64,000 nucleotides of DNA, taken from contig NZ_JAPPSQ010000007.1 in NCBI RefSeq assembly GCF_026652115.1, forward strand, positions 124,001 through 188,000, given 5' to 3'. Positions within the stretch are counted from its first letter, which is position 1. Each line of letters opens with the position of its first letter. Positions 9,539-17,314 of the stretch are shown here, one piece after another. The position numbers and the translations under genes were made by a program. Below the pieces are notes generated by a model. It saw only the letters and a program-made list of their open reading frames with translations, made no database searches and was not told where the DNA came from. Source of the stretch: Algoriphagus sp. PAP.12. GTDB lineage: Bacteria > Bacteroidota > Bacteroidia > Cytophagales > Cyclobacteriaceae.

Positions 9539-10087
9539 TTATTTATCAAGTTTTTTAAATAATAGATCAACAGCATTGTCAATGGTAGCTGGTGTGTTTT
9601 TGGCCTTATTGGGCAATGCTCTATCAATAGTGCCTACCCAAACTGCCTGATTTATTTTTTTGTCCACTAAGTGCATGGTCAAACTACCTTCCTGATAAGT
9701 GCCGACAGGCACTTCTTGGACTTGCCAAGTATAATTTCTTTGGCCAGTGTACATGAATGGATCTGTAGCCAAGCTTGTCTCTCTTGTTTGGACTTTTTCT
9801 TCCACTGTGATCCCTAAATTGATCAATAAGTCTGGACTTGTGGATGTTTGATTAAGACCTCTTTCAATAAATTTCTTTGAAATAGCCTCTTTAAGGTATT
9901 CGATGTTCTGTTCAAACTCTGGCTTCCCTGTATTTTCTGCATCTACAGCCACAAAGTCGAATGATTGATAATTTTTCAGATTAAAATCTGAGTATAAATC
10001 ACTATCCACCACGACAGGGCCAGATGATCCACATGAGGCTAGAATGAGCCCAATCAATAAGAAACTTAAAATAGAAACTGCTCTCAT
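9539..10087 (-). CDS. DUF4136 domain lipoprotein (first of a pair)
   Basis: 182 residues. Signal peptide with lipobox LLIGLILASC (Cys at 19) followed by GSSGP. The mature domain has the DUF4136 hallmarks: DLYSDFNLKNYQSFDFV near the start, a middle YLKEAISKKFIERGL helix followed by SPDLLINLGITVEEKV, and the final strand pair GSLTMHLVDKKINQAVWVGTIDRAL. Members are envelope lipoproteins of unknown function. It heads the pair with the gene ending at 8884. Its upstream region is cut by the IS21 element about 130 bases away, and the remains of another outer-membrane gene end 57 bases before its start codon, on the same strand. Confidence 0.85.
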   Translation of the reverse strand: MRAVSILSFLLIGLILASCGSSGPVVVDSDLYSDFNLKNYQSFDFVAVDAENTGKPEFEQNIEYLKEAISKKFIERGLNQTSTSPDLLINLGITVEEKVQTRETSLATDPFMYTGQRNYTWQVQEVPVGTYQEGSLTMHLVDKKINQAVWVGTIDRALPNKAKNTPATIDNAVDLLFKKLDK

Positions 10088-10143
10088 GGTTTGAATATTA
10101 AACGGTTAAAATTTACAAATCTTTGAAGCTATTAAGATGCTAC

Positions 10144-10214
10144 TTATCTGAGAAATACCAAGCCTACATTGATGCCAAGATTTGATTGTCCAGCAAGATT
10201 AGTGCTTTCAAATG
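10144..10214 (-). pseudogene. 3' remnant of an outer-membrane barrel gene, cut by the IS21 element
   Basis: Read on the minus strand from the IS border, one frame is open and gives FESTNLAGQSNLGINVGLVF plus LR and a TAA stop at 10144-10146. Alternating hydrophobic residues and the final GLVF are typical of the last strand of small outer-membrane barrels; a comparable end (QFGLEGGLVFRI) is seen in the barrel gene at 15557. The fragment ends exactly at the IS21 left end, so the 5' part of the gene was displaced or lost. A candidate 5' end lies on the other side of the element at 12834-12849. Confidence 0.6.
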
Positions 10215-10371
10215 TGTCTAAAACGGAGGTCACTGGTCCACAGTTTACGGTGATACTGGGCCAGGTATTCCGGGAATCACTGGGCCAAAATCCGGATAGA
10301 TTTTCCGGAGGTCATTGGGCCAATCCTTAGCTTTTTTTCAGAAAGATTCCGGAGGTCATTGGGCCACTTTC
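10215..10371. repeat. IS21 left end with five transposase-site-like repeats
   Basis: Cores TGGTCCA at 10234-10240 and TGGGCCA ending at 10263, 10287, 10322 and 10366, mostly preceded by (T)TCCGGnnnTCA-like sequence. The last copy is followed by CTTTCC, as is the innermost copy of the right end. Five copies here against three on the right. Confidence 0.8.
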
Positions 10372-10412
10372 CATGATACAGATTAGCCTTGTAGTCAACT
10401 AACAGAGACTGC

Positions 10413-11948
10413 ATGGCTGGACAACGAATAACTATCATGGATTTAAGAAGCTTAATTACATTCAAGCAAAAAGGACTGAGTAATCGAAAAGTTGCCACTC
10501 TTCTTGGTGTGAACCGCAAGACCGTGGACAGATATGTCAAAAAATTCAAAGAGCTTTCATTGGGTTACCCGGAGCTAATAACCCTGGACAGTAAAGACCT
10601 GCAGGAACAGTTTACTGAAACGAGTCAAACGGAAAAGGAACGATACGAACAGTTATCCAGTCGGTTCGCCCACATGGAAAGTGAGATGAAGAAGCCAGGC
10701 TGTACTCTCCAGACTCTATGGAAGGATTACATGGATACGGTTTCGGATGGGTATCAATACAGTCAGTTTACCTGGCATTACCGGCAGTGGAAGAAGCGGT
10801 ATACATCCAGTGGGAAGCTGACCCACCGGGCAGGAGAAAAGCTCTTTGTCGATTTTTGTGGAAAGAAAATGCACTATGTGGACCGGAGTACAGGAGAACA
10901 GATTGCTGTTGAAGTGTTTGTGGCCGTGTTACTCTGCAGTCAGTACACCTATGTCCGAGCAGTAGCCAGTCAGAAAAGAGAAGATTTTATCAGCTGTTTG
11001 GTACATTGCTTAGGGTGGCTGGGAGGAGTTCCTTATGCAATTGTTCCGGACAATCTTAAGGCTGCAGTCGATAAGGCGTCCAAATATGCCCCTATCCTCA
11101 ATAAGACCTTTTCTGATTTTGGTCTCCATTATGGTTGTGCGCTTGATCCGACCCGCCCCTATAGACCTCAAGATAAATCCCTTGTTGAGCGCTCAGTTAC
11201 TTTGGTTTACCAGCGTATTTTCTACCCCTTGCACAAACAGACATTTTTTAGTCTACAAGAGCTGAATGCAGCCATTGCCGACAAGTTGGAGGAATACAAC
11301 GATTTTCTGTTAAGCCATGGACAAGGAAGCCGAAGAAGCCAGTTTCTGGATATTGAAAAGGAGTTTCTTCAACCTTTGCCGACAAGGATTTATAGCCTCC
11401 GGTATTTTAAAAGGGGGACGGTCCAAAAATCCTCCCATGTGTATCTGGGAGATGACAAAAGCTATTACAGCTGTCCTTATCGGTATATCGGCAAGCAGGT
11501 GGAACTACAATATAACCAAAACATTGTAGAGATATTTTACAATCAGGAACGGATTGCATCCCATTCCAGAGGGGCCAGAGGCCGCTACCATACCATAGGT
11601 GAGCACATGCCCAGCAGCCACCAATATTACAAAAACCGGAACATGGATTTTTTTGAACAGAGAGCCCAACAGGTGGGACAGAACACCCAAGCGTATATCA
11701 AACTACTCATCGGTCAATACCCTTATCCGGAAGTGGGATACAAACAGGCAGAAGGGATCCTTGCTTTTGGAAAAACCTTTGGGAAAGAACGGCTTGAAAG
11801 AGCATGTAAACGAGCTTTAGGGTTCGAAAAAGCCTCTTATCATACCTTGGAAAGGATTCTGAAAAATAAAATGGATATGGAAGAGAGTACGCTGGAAACA
11901 GAACATATAACCCCCGATCACAATAATATCAGAGGAGCTTATCAGTGA
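10413..11948 (+). CDS. istA: IS21-family transposase IstA
   Basis: 511 residues. The N-terminus has a helix-turn-helix of resolvase/Tc-type (FKQKGLSNRKVATLLGVNRK, about 13-32) that should bind the terminal repeats. The DDE catalytic core is complete: first Asp in KLFVDFCG (about 145), second in IVPDNLKAA (about 211), Glu in YRPQDKSLVERSV (about 247). The C-terminal beta-rich region (SSHVYLGDDKSYYSCPYRYI) is the Mu-transposase C-type domain usual in IstA. The frame is intact. IstA cuts and joins the element ends with help from IstB. The start ATG at 10413 lies 42 bases after the innermost terminal repeat. Confidence 0.95.
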   Translation: MAGQRITIMDLRSLITFKQKGLSNRKVATLLGVNRKTVDRYVKKFKELSLGYPELITLDSKDLQEQFTETSQTEKERYEQLSSRFAHMESEMKKPGCTLQTLWKDYMDTVSDGYQYSQFTWHYRQWKKRYTSSGKLTHRAGEKLFVDFCGKKMHYVDRSTGEQIAVEVFVAVLLCSQYTYVRAVASQKREDFISCLVHCLGWLGGVPYAIVPDNLKAAVDKASKYAPILNKTFSDFGLHYGCALDPTRPYRPQDKSLVERSVTLVYQRIFYPLHKQTFFSLQELNAAIADKLEEYNDFLLSHGQGSRRSQFLDIEKEFLQPLPTRIYSLRYFKRGTVQKSSHVYLGDDKSYYSCPYRYIGKQVELQYNQNIVEIFYNQERIASHSRGARGRYHTIGEHMPSSHQYYKNRNMDFFEQRAQQVGQNTQAYIKLLIGQYPYPEVGYKQAEGILAFGKTFGKERLERACKRALGFEKASYHTLERILKNKMDMEESTLETEHITPDHNNIRGAYQ

Positions 11949-12029
11949 TTCCTGCTCCAGAATAAAAACAGATCAACAGTAAAAACAGAACAGATGAACG
12001 AAAACAACACAATTGAAAAAATGAAATAG

Positions 12030-12731
12030 ATGCGTATGAATACCATGGCGGATCTATACCATCAGAGTCTAACAGAGCATCTTTATCAGGACATGTCTAC
12101 TGATGAACTGCTGACCTTTTTGGTAGATAATGAATGGGAAGCGAGACAAAACAAAAGTATCGATAATCTTATCCGTCTGGCAAACTTTAAGCAGATGGCC
12201 GCAGCCACGGATATTGACTACCATACTTCCCGGAACCTTGACAGAGGCCTTTTTGAGCGACTTCTTGGACTTGCCTTCATTAAGAACAGAACCAATGTCA
12301 TTCTTACCGGGGCCACTGGATCGGGTAAAAGTTTTCTTGCTCAAAGTTTAGGTATAAAGGCCTGTCAGCATAAATACCGAACCTTGTACTACCAAACCGC
12401 CAGATTCTTTGATACAGTGAAGCTGGCCAAACTGGATGGATCCTACCACAAATTGCTCAAAAAACTTGAAAAAACACAGGTACTGATCCTGGATGACTTT
12501 GGGCTTGCTCCAATGGATACGCAGGCACGACTCGCTTTAATGGACGTCATGGAAGACCGATATGATAAAACTTCAACGATCATAGCCTCTCAGATTCCTG
12601 TCAATAAATGGCATGCAGCTATCGGGGATGATAGCATCGCAGATGCGGTTTTGGACAGGCTGGTTTATTCTTCCCATAGGATTGAACTGGAAGGAAATTC
12701 CATGAGAAGCAAAAAGAAAATACAGAACTAA
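12030..12731 (+). CDS. istB: IS21 helper ATPase IstB, with an amber codon at the expected N-terminus
   Basis: AAA+ ATPase that assists IstA. Walker A is GATGSGKSFLAQ (from residue about 94), Walker B is VLILDDFGL (about 151), and the C-terminus has SQIPVNKWHAAIGDDSIADAVLDR as in IstB. The frame starting at 12030 gives MRMNTMADLYHQS. In the same frame directly upstream, ATG at 11994 gives MNENNTIEKMK and then TAG at 12027-12029. IstB proteins normally begin with such a leader (EKMxxMRLxxMA), so the TAG looks like a nonsense change of a single codon. The 12030 ATG may still be used for reinitiation, giving a 233-residue product, so I keep it as a CDS. Confidence 0.88.
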   Translation: MRMNTMADLYHQSLTEHLYQDMSTDELLTFLVDNEWEARQNKSIDNLIRLANFKQMAAATDIDYHTSRNLDRGLFERLLGLAFIKNRTNVILTGATGSGKSFLAQSLGIKACQHKYRTLYYQTARFFDTVKLAKLDGSYHKLLKKLEKTQVLILDDFGLAPMDTQARLALMDVMEDRYDKTSTIIASQIPVNKWHAAIGDDSIADAVLDRLVYSSHRIELEGNSMRSKKKIQN

Positions 12732-12754
12732 ATTTTAACCCTATTATTGTACTT

Positions 12755-12833
12755 GGAAAGTGGCCCAATGATTCCCGTAATCAGTGGCCCAGTATGCGCC
12801 GGAATTACTGGCCCAGTATGGCCGGAATAGACA
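12755..12833. repeat. IS21 right end with three transposase-site-like repeats
   Basis: Inverse-orientation cores TGGCCCA at 12761-12767, 12785-12791 and 12809-12815, spaced exactly 24 bases, ending in TAGACA. The inverted complement matches the left end in core and in the outer TGTCTA. Confidence 0.8.
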
Positions 12834-12849
12834 ATAGTTGCTTTTTCAT
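12834..12849 (-). pseudogene. Possible 5' remnant of the interrupted outer-membrane gene (MKKQL)
   Basis: Directly next to the IS right end, the minus strand reads ATGAAAAAGCAACTAT, that is MKKQL plus one base, a typical start of a Bacteroidota signal peptide. Joined to the 3' remnant at 10214 (CA TTT GAA...) the frame would be continuous, which suggests one gene of which the middle is missing. Only 16 bases support this, so it is tentative. Confidence 0.35.
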
Positions 12850-12970
12850 GTCAAGTTAATTTTAATTGAAAACTAAAATGCTTAAATGTTATGAGTAAAA
12901 ATTTCAAATCTTTTCTTGTAAATATTTAATAAAAGTAAACTTTAACAAATTAAATACCTGCTTTTTTAAC

Positions 12971-14176
12971 TTAAAATGATTCGTTTATGTTTAGGTAGAA
13001 CCCAGAATTACCTTTTCTTCCAAATGCATAATCAGCAGAAATAGTGGTTCTGTTTTCTTCATTGATCATCACTCGAAGTCCCACTCCATATCCTATATTG
13101 ACATGTTCCAAGAGCTTTTCGCTGTCAAATTTACTTCCGAAGGAATTGGCATTAACGAATAATGTTCCTCCAAAAAGATTACTGTTTTTCTGGAGTGGAA
13201 ATCTATATTCTGCTTCTGAATAAAGCATGTTCTCTCCTCTAAATCTACCTTGTGCATATCCTCTTCCAGTTCGTCCAAACATATCCCATCCAAGGGAAGG
13301 GAGGTTCATGTAAGGGAGGTTTCCAGATACTAAAAAGTTCCCATATGCCCATAGCGCAAGAAGATGTCTCTTTCTTTTTTCACTTAAGTTAAAATAGTGT
13401 CTATAATCCATCAAAAGAGTAGAAGAGTTTTGATCAGACCCTAAGAATGCAGGGTTTATTTTGCAAGAAATCAGGGCAAAGTTTTTTTCATACGGCGAAA
13501 CTGAATTATCCCTGTTTTCAAAGACACCGTTAATCGTGATTCCAGACAATGTGTATTTGTCAATATTAAAGCCAAGAGCCTCATTATAGGTGTTATGGGT
13601 AAATTCAAACTTTGGGATCATATCTACATCCAGAAAGTTGTTAATCCTGGAATGAATATCTAAATGGTAACCAAACCCTAAATAAAAGTTTGAATCTGAG
13701 ATTCTTTTGAGTACAGTTTCATAAAACCTAAATAACCGAAAATCCATTTGTTGCTCACCCCAATAATTGGAAGGTAAGCTGGAGTTGGGGTTTAACTCAA
13801 ATTCATTTGGAGTATTACTCCCTAAACCAAAAGTTGGCTGAGAGGTGATGAAATACCTCCAGTCACCAATAAGAATCAGACTATTTTGATCTAAGAAGAT
13901 ATTACTTCTCGAGCTGAAGATCCATTGACGTTTCGTAGTGTAAAGAAGGTTGCCTACTAGATTGGACAATTTCGTAGTCTTAGGGTTTCCCATATACCAT
14001 GAGGCAGCAGGAGCAACTCCAAACATCCAGCCATTTGCTGGATTATAAGCTATTGCTGGTAGCGGAACCAGCTTAAACTCCTGTATTTTATCGGATTGGT
14101 ATTTTTGTTCTTCCTGCGAAAATGCTTGAAAGCAAATTAAAAACAAGGCGAGTGCTGTATTAAGAGAATTCCTCAT
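12971..14176 (-). CDS. BamA/Omp85-type outer-membrane barrel protein
   Basis: 401 residues with a cleavable signal (LALFLICFQAFSQ). The mature protein has no POTRA-like region and starts straight into barrel sequence (KLVPLPAIAYNPANGWMFGVAPAASWY). Late in the protein, SLGWDMFGRTGRGYAQGRFRGENMLYSEAEYRFPL resembles the bacterial surface antigen domain, where RGYxxGRFRG stands at the position of the VRGF/Y loop motif of Omp85 proteins. It ends in INESF, with the C-terminal Phe recognised by the BAM machine. Function unknown; it may be a stand-alone 16-strand barrel. It follows the porin gene on the same strand after 62 bases, so they may be cotranscribed. Confidence 0.83.
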   Translation of the reverse strand: MRNSLNTALALFLICFQAFSQEEQKYQSDKIQEFKLVPLPAIAYNPANGWMFGVAPAASWYMGNPKTTKLSNLVGNLLYTTKRQWIFSSRSNIFLDQNSLILIGDWRYFITSQPTFGLGSNTPNEFELNPNSSLPSNYWGEQQMDFRLFRFYETVLKRISDSNFYLGFGYHLDIHSRINNFLDVDMIPKFEFTHNTYNEALGFNIDKYTLSGITINGVFENRDNSVSPYEKNFALISCKINPAFLGSDQNSSTLLMDYRHYFNLSEKRKRHLLALWAYGNFLVSGNLPYMNLPSLGWDMFGRTGRGYAQGRFRGENMLYSEAEYRFPLQKNSNLFGGTLFVNANSFGSKFDSEKLLEHVNIGYGVGLRVMINEENRTTISADYAFGRKGNSGFYLNINESF

Positions 14177-14238
14177 AAATTAAATTTAGCAGGAAACTTA
14201 TCAATTAATTTCTAGGAGCAAATTTTATTCGAAAACTA

Positions 14239-15450
14239 TCAAAAAGAAATATCCCATTGTACCCTAATGCGTGTTTCATCTTGTCTTAGGAGATCTTTGT
14301 CTTCAAATGTAAATTCAGTGATTTCGGCGGTTAATTTATTTTTGTGCCCTTCAAAGAAATAATTTATGGCAAAAGCTACTTCTTTTTGTGTGTTGGATTT
14401 GATATTCAAATCTGGTCTGTACTCCGAAAGTCTCATTGCTATTTCCAAATTTTCAGAAATTCCAGATATAATTCTATGGGGAAAATATCCGGCTTGAACA
14501 TAATATCCGGCTAAAGTGGTATGTTCGTTAGTTCCCTTGTTAAAAATGAATTTTCTGTGAAGTTCACTTGCCCAAGAGAAGCCTTTGTAATTAAAAGCAG
14601 TCTCCAATTGGTATTGGTCAATTTTGTATTGACCATTAGATCCAGGCTCGTATCCAACTAACTGGCCCCCTCCGGATTGTGAAAAACGAGTATAGGGACT
14701 TGTATTTGTCACAGCTGCAAAGGCAATAATGCCTGCAGGTTTCTCAGAAATTGCTAAATCACTTCCAGAGAATGGCACTTCTCTTCCCAAAAAGTTCCAT
14801 TGAAGTCTTCCAAAGTACATCAACTTATTGTCATCATTGAAAGTGGCGGCTCTCCCTGTACCTGTCAATATTGCAACCCAATAGCTGAAATTGGCGGCTC
14901 CATGACCTACTAAATTTCCATAAGCTGTTATTCCTTGCTGTCTATCTAGGGTGAACTCTCTGTTAATCAGTGATCTGTCTACCATTTGCTGGTCCCCAGA
15001 ACTGATGAATCTCTCTCTAGTAAACTCAGTTTTCCATTGCCCAAATTTAAATTTCAACCAGGGCCATTTTTCGATCATTACTCTAAAATCCAATAAGTTC
15101 CCTTGCCCAAGTTCATACTCAAAATAATACTTCAACCAAGGATGATACGCATGGCCACCAATTTTGAGTCTTGATCGATTAATCTTAAAAAGACGGCTAT
15201 TTAGATTGGTGAAATCGTTGAAAGTAACCGGATTTTGGTCGTCTGGTGTTGCAAATCGAAATTGTAATCTTGCAGCGATTTGTAACTCAAACTTTTTATC
15301 TGCTGTAGCAAACACAAAACCTTTCGAACTATGGGAGATAGTAGTTAATGTGCTATCTGTTTTTTGTTGTCCTTGAAGAAGTTGCGGGAACAGCAATAAA
15401 AGACCAACCGCCAAAATGAAAATTGGCGATTTGAAAAATAAGAATTTCAT
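14239..15450 (-). CDS. Porin of the phosphate-selective O/P type
   Basis: 403 residues, signal peptide FILAVGLLLLFPQLLQGQ, then 16-strand-barrel-like sequence with family blocks FELQIAARLQFRF (about 53-65), RLFKINRSRLKIGGHAYHPWLKYYFEYEL (about 86-115), KWPWLKFKFGQWKTEFTRERFISSG and DRSLINREFTLDRQQGITAYG. It ends WDISF with the C-terminal Phe of BAM substrates. Porin O/P proteins pass anions such as phosphate and polyphosphate through the outer membrane; specificity cannot be read here. Location downstream of an ars-type operon is suggestive because arsenate mimics phosphate, but an intrinsic terminator at about 15513-15543 separates it from that operon. Confidence 0.88.
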   Translation of the reverse strand: MKFLFFKSPIFILAVGLLLLFPQLLQGQQKTDSTLTTISHSSKGFVFATADKKFELQIAARLQFRFATPDDQNPVTFNDFTNLNSRLFKINRSRLKIGGHAYHPWLKYYFEYELGQGNLLDFRVMIEKWPWLKFKFGQWKTEFTRERFISSGDQQMVDRSLINREFTLDRQQGITAYGNLVGHGAANFSYWVAILTGTGRAATFNDDNKLMYFGRLQWNFLGREVPFSGSDLAISEKPAGIIAFAAVTNTSPYTRFSQSGGGQLVGYEPGSNGQYKIDQYQLETAFNYKGFSWASELHRKFIFNKGTNEHTTLAGYYVQAGYFPHRIISGISENLEIAMRLSEYRPDLNIKSNTQKEVAFAINYFFEGHKNKLTAEITEFTFEDKDLLRQDETRIRVQWDISF

Positions 15451-15512
15451 TTATTTCAGGAATGGATGTACAGAGAGTTAGAGAAAATCTACTCTTGTTG
15501 GCAAAATTAATA

Positions 15513-15543
15513 AAAAAAATACCCCTACTAAACTAGCAGGGGT
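15513..15543 (-). terminator. Intrinsic terminator after the truncated barrel gene
   Basis: Inverted repeat ACCCCT (15521-15526) / AGGGGT (15538-15543) with inner pairing, and on the minus strand a following U-run (A-run at 15512-15519 on the plus strand). Confidence 0.75.
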
Positions 15544-15556
15544 GAATATTAGAATT

Positions 15557-16144
15557 TTACTGCTTTGGTATCCTAAATACCAATCCGCCTTCAAGTCCAA
15601 ATTGATATAGCGATGAGTAGGAGCTTAGTCCTCCTCCGACTCCACCGGTACCAAAATATAGTCCCCCTCCAATTGCCTGTGTTGCAGAGATAAGAGAAGC
15701 TTGAACACGAAAGACAATGTTGTCAGCCAACCAGAAGTTGGATCCTCCCCGAATTTGCCAAGAAAGCTTTGTGGCAGAATTGGAGTTTCCATTGTCTGGA
15801 TTGTCCACGCTGAAGATTCCCATTCCTACACCTGCACCAGCAAAAGGTTCTACAGTTTCATTGATGGGAAAGTATCGGGTTCCGTTGAGCATGATCCAAT
15901 TGATTCCCATATCAAAAGTTGTCTGTTGCAATTGACCATTCAAATACCCTCCGTCTTGATAAACAGTTGGAGCACTCGTGTCTTGCCTTAAATATTGGAG
16001 TTCAATTGCTCCACGATCAGGAATATGATATTCTACTCCAAGTCCCCATCTGAGTCCATCTTGAATAGTTCTATATAAAATAGAAAAAGAGAAAGTATAA
16101 ATAGTATTGGCTTTTTCATAAATGATAGCGTACCTAAAAAATAT
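15557..16144 (-). pseudogene. Outer-membrane barrel protein lacking a start and signal peptide (headless)
   Basis: The minus-strand frame is open from a stop at 16145-16147 to the stop at 15557. It reads RYAIIYEKANTIYTFSFSIL, then RTIQDGLRWGLGVEYHIP, GAIELQYLRQDTSAPTVY, GTRYFPINETVEPFAGAGVG and ends QFGLEGGLVFRIPKQ: a small outer-membrane barrel of about 195 residues. No ATG occurs before mid-protein; a TTG at 15943 would cut off the first strands. No signal peptide is encoded in this frame. In another frame, an ATG at 16119 gives MKKPILFILSLFLFY, signal-like, but it stops soon, so a frameshift is an alternative to 5' truncation. The open frame begins only 8 bases after the arsenate reductase stop, which suggests a deletion junction. 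Confidence 0.68.
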
Positions 16145-16152
16145 TTAAGGCT

Positions 16153-16788
16153 TTAATTATCATCAATTTGACCTTTAACTTTTGAAAAAACAAATAGCAT
16201 TTCTGAGGCTATTTGTAAAGAGCGTTCTTCATATTTGAGAGTTTCAAGGCTTGTTCCATCAAATTTTTTGGGATCCTCGTATCGAAGTGGAATTCTTTTT
16301 TCGGCACCAGGAATGATCGGGCAATTTTCGTCCGCATGGCCACAAACCATGACAGTGGCGAAATCTTCTTTTGGGTTAGGCGCTTTATTATAGATTTTTG
16401 AGAAGGCTTTTATGGAAGGTTCCAGTTCTGAAAAGCTGATAAAGTAATGAGGATTTGGTGATTCTGATTTTATCTCAATTAGAAATCCTTGCCGTTTTAG
16501 AGTGGCTACAGCTCTTTCATTAAAAGCTGTTTCCTCAATTCCTCCAGAGAAAGTTTGAATTTCTATTCCCAAAGTGGAGGCAGCTGTTTTAGCCCAAACT
16601 TGGGAAAATTGGCTCCTCCTTGAATTATGAGTGCAGATGAAATTTAACTTAGGTGTCTTACCTAGTTTGATTTTATCTATAATATAGACAACCAAAACCT
16701 CCAATTCCATTTTTCTTTCAGATGAAATTGGAAGTTTTTTTGCCTGTTGTATCGTTTCAAGAAGTTTTTCGAAATGATTGTGGTTCAT
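16153..16788 (-). CDS. Arsenate reductase-like, low-molecular-weight tyrosine phosphatase fold
   Basis: Probable thiol-dependent reduction of arsenate to arsenite. The phosphatase P-loop CTHNSRRSQ (CX5RS) has its nucleophile at residue 52, and the VCGHADENCPIIPGAEKR block supplies two further Cys (149 and 156) in the arrangement of thioredoxin-coupled ArsC, followed by the DP of the general-acid loop (YEDPKKFDG). An N-terminal helical extension of about 48 residues precedes the P-loop, which is usual in Bacteroidota homologues. The frame extends to 16827, but that would overlap the preceding gene by 29 bases; the ATG at 16788 leaves 10 bases and is preferred (211 residues). It is third in an arsR-DUF6428-arsC order. 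A plain tyrosine phosphatase is less likely given the Cys pair. Confidence 0.85.
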   Translation of the reverse strand: MNHNHFEKLLETIQQAKKLPISSERKMELEVLVVYIIDKIKLGKTPKLNFICTHNSRRSQFSQVWAKTAASTLGIEIQTFSGGIEETAFNERAVATLKRQGFLIEIKSESPNPHYFISFSELEPSIKAFSKIYNKAPNPKEDFATVMVCGHADENCPIIPGAEKRIPLRYEDPKKFDGTSLETLKYEERSLQIASEMLFVFSKVKGQIDDN

Positions 16789-16798
16789 CGATTTTGAG

Positions 16799-17275
16799 TT
16801 AAGAGCAGCATCCACTCGCTGGTTCACAGCAAATATCTCTGCTTTTCTGAAGGTCTGAAAGTCTAATTTTAGGTTTGGTTAAAGGAATGCCACATTGGTC
16901 TTTGGCTAAGCAATCTGTTTTGGTGCTTTCAAGGACAAATTGTTTTCCATCGTAACCCAGTCCATATTTCCCAATTGTTTGTCCTTGGTATTCAACTTCT
17001 ATTTCTAAGTCAGGGATATTCAAAGCTTTTTCTGAAAGCTCAATAATATGAATCAATTTCTCAGGATGGAGCCTGTGATCGTAATCATTGGCGCTATACA
17101 ATTGGAAATTCACTTTTTGTTCATTTCTTACCGTTCCACCGCAATCAATGAAATGCTTGTCCATCAGTCCGATTTCAGTTACATGGAAATGACTGGGTAC
17201 CAAACTCCCATCTGGTAAAAGAAATTGAATGGTTTGAGATTGCGCTAGGATTTGTTTTGCTTCTGATAGTTTCAT
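16799..17275 (-). CDS. DUF6428 family protein with a Cys-rich tail
   Basis: 158 residues, cytoplasmic by sequence. The family blocks LPDGSLVPSHFHVTEIG, KHFIDCGGTVRNEQKVNFQL and DYDHRLHPEKLIHIIELSEK are present. The last quarter adds many Cys residues (TDCLAKDQCGIPL, then SRDICCEPASGCCS), eight in about forty residues, which suggests soft-metal or arsenite binding. I recall this family next to arsR and arsC genes in Bacteroidota; its biochemical role is not established. It lies 39 bases downstream of arsR and 10 bases upstream of the arsenate reductase, so it is in one operon. A metallochaperone role is inference from Cys content and context. Confidence 0.85.
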   Translation of the reverse strand: MKLSEAKQILAQSQTIQFLLPDGSLVPSHFHVTEIGLMDKHFIDCGGTVRNEQKVNFQLYSANDYDHRLHPEKLIHIIELSEKALNIPDLEIEVEYQGQTIGKYGLGYDGKQFVLESTKTDCLAKDQCGIPLTKPKIRLSDLQKSRDICCEPASGCCS

Positions 17276-17314
17276 GATTTATCGGTATTTTACGATGGAT
17301 TGATTCAAATTTTT

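Larger units (their letters stand above)
10215..12833 (+). mobile_element. IS21-family insertion sequence
   Basis: An element of about 2.6 kb with two genes in IS21 order, istA then istB. The ends are imperfect inverted repeats beginning TGTCTA (10215-10220) and ending TAGACA (12828-12833), each continuing into iterated blocks with a TGGGCCA core, the usual IS21 transposase-binding arrangement. No matching target duplication is visible: the left flank ends CAAATG and the right begins ATAGTT. Its codon usage is visibly richer in G and C than the flanks, consistent with transfer. It interrupts what remains of an outer-membrane protein gene. The istB frame has an amber codon near its expected start, so current mobility is uncertain. 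Confidence 0.93.

Noticed and set aside
10205..10224. Target-site duplication at the IS ends.
   Set aside because: The flanks CAAATG and ATAGTT do not match in any register of 4-8 bases that I could see.
12971..15450. Porin and BamA-like genes as part of the ars operon.
   Set aside because: An intrinsic terminator at 15513-15543 separates them from the ars genes.
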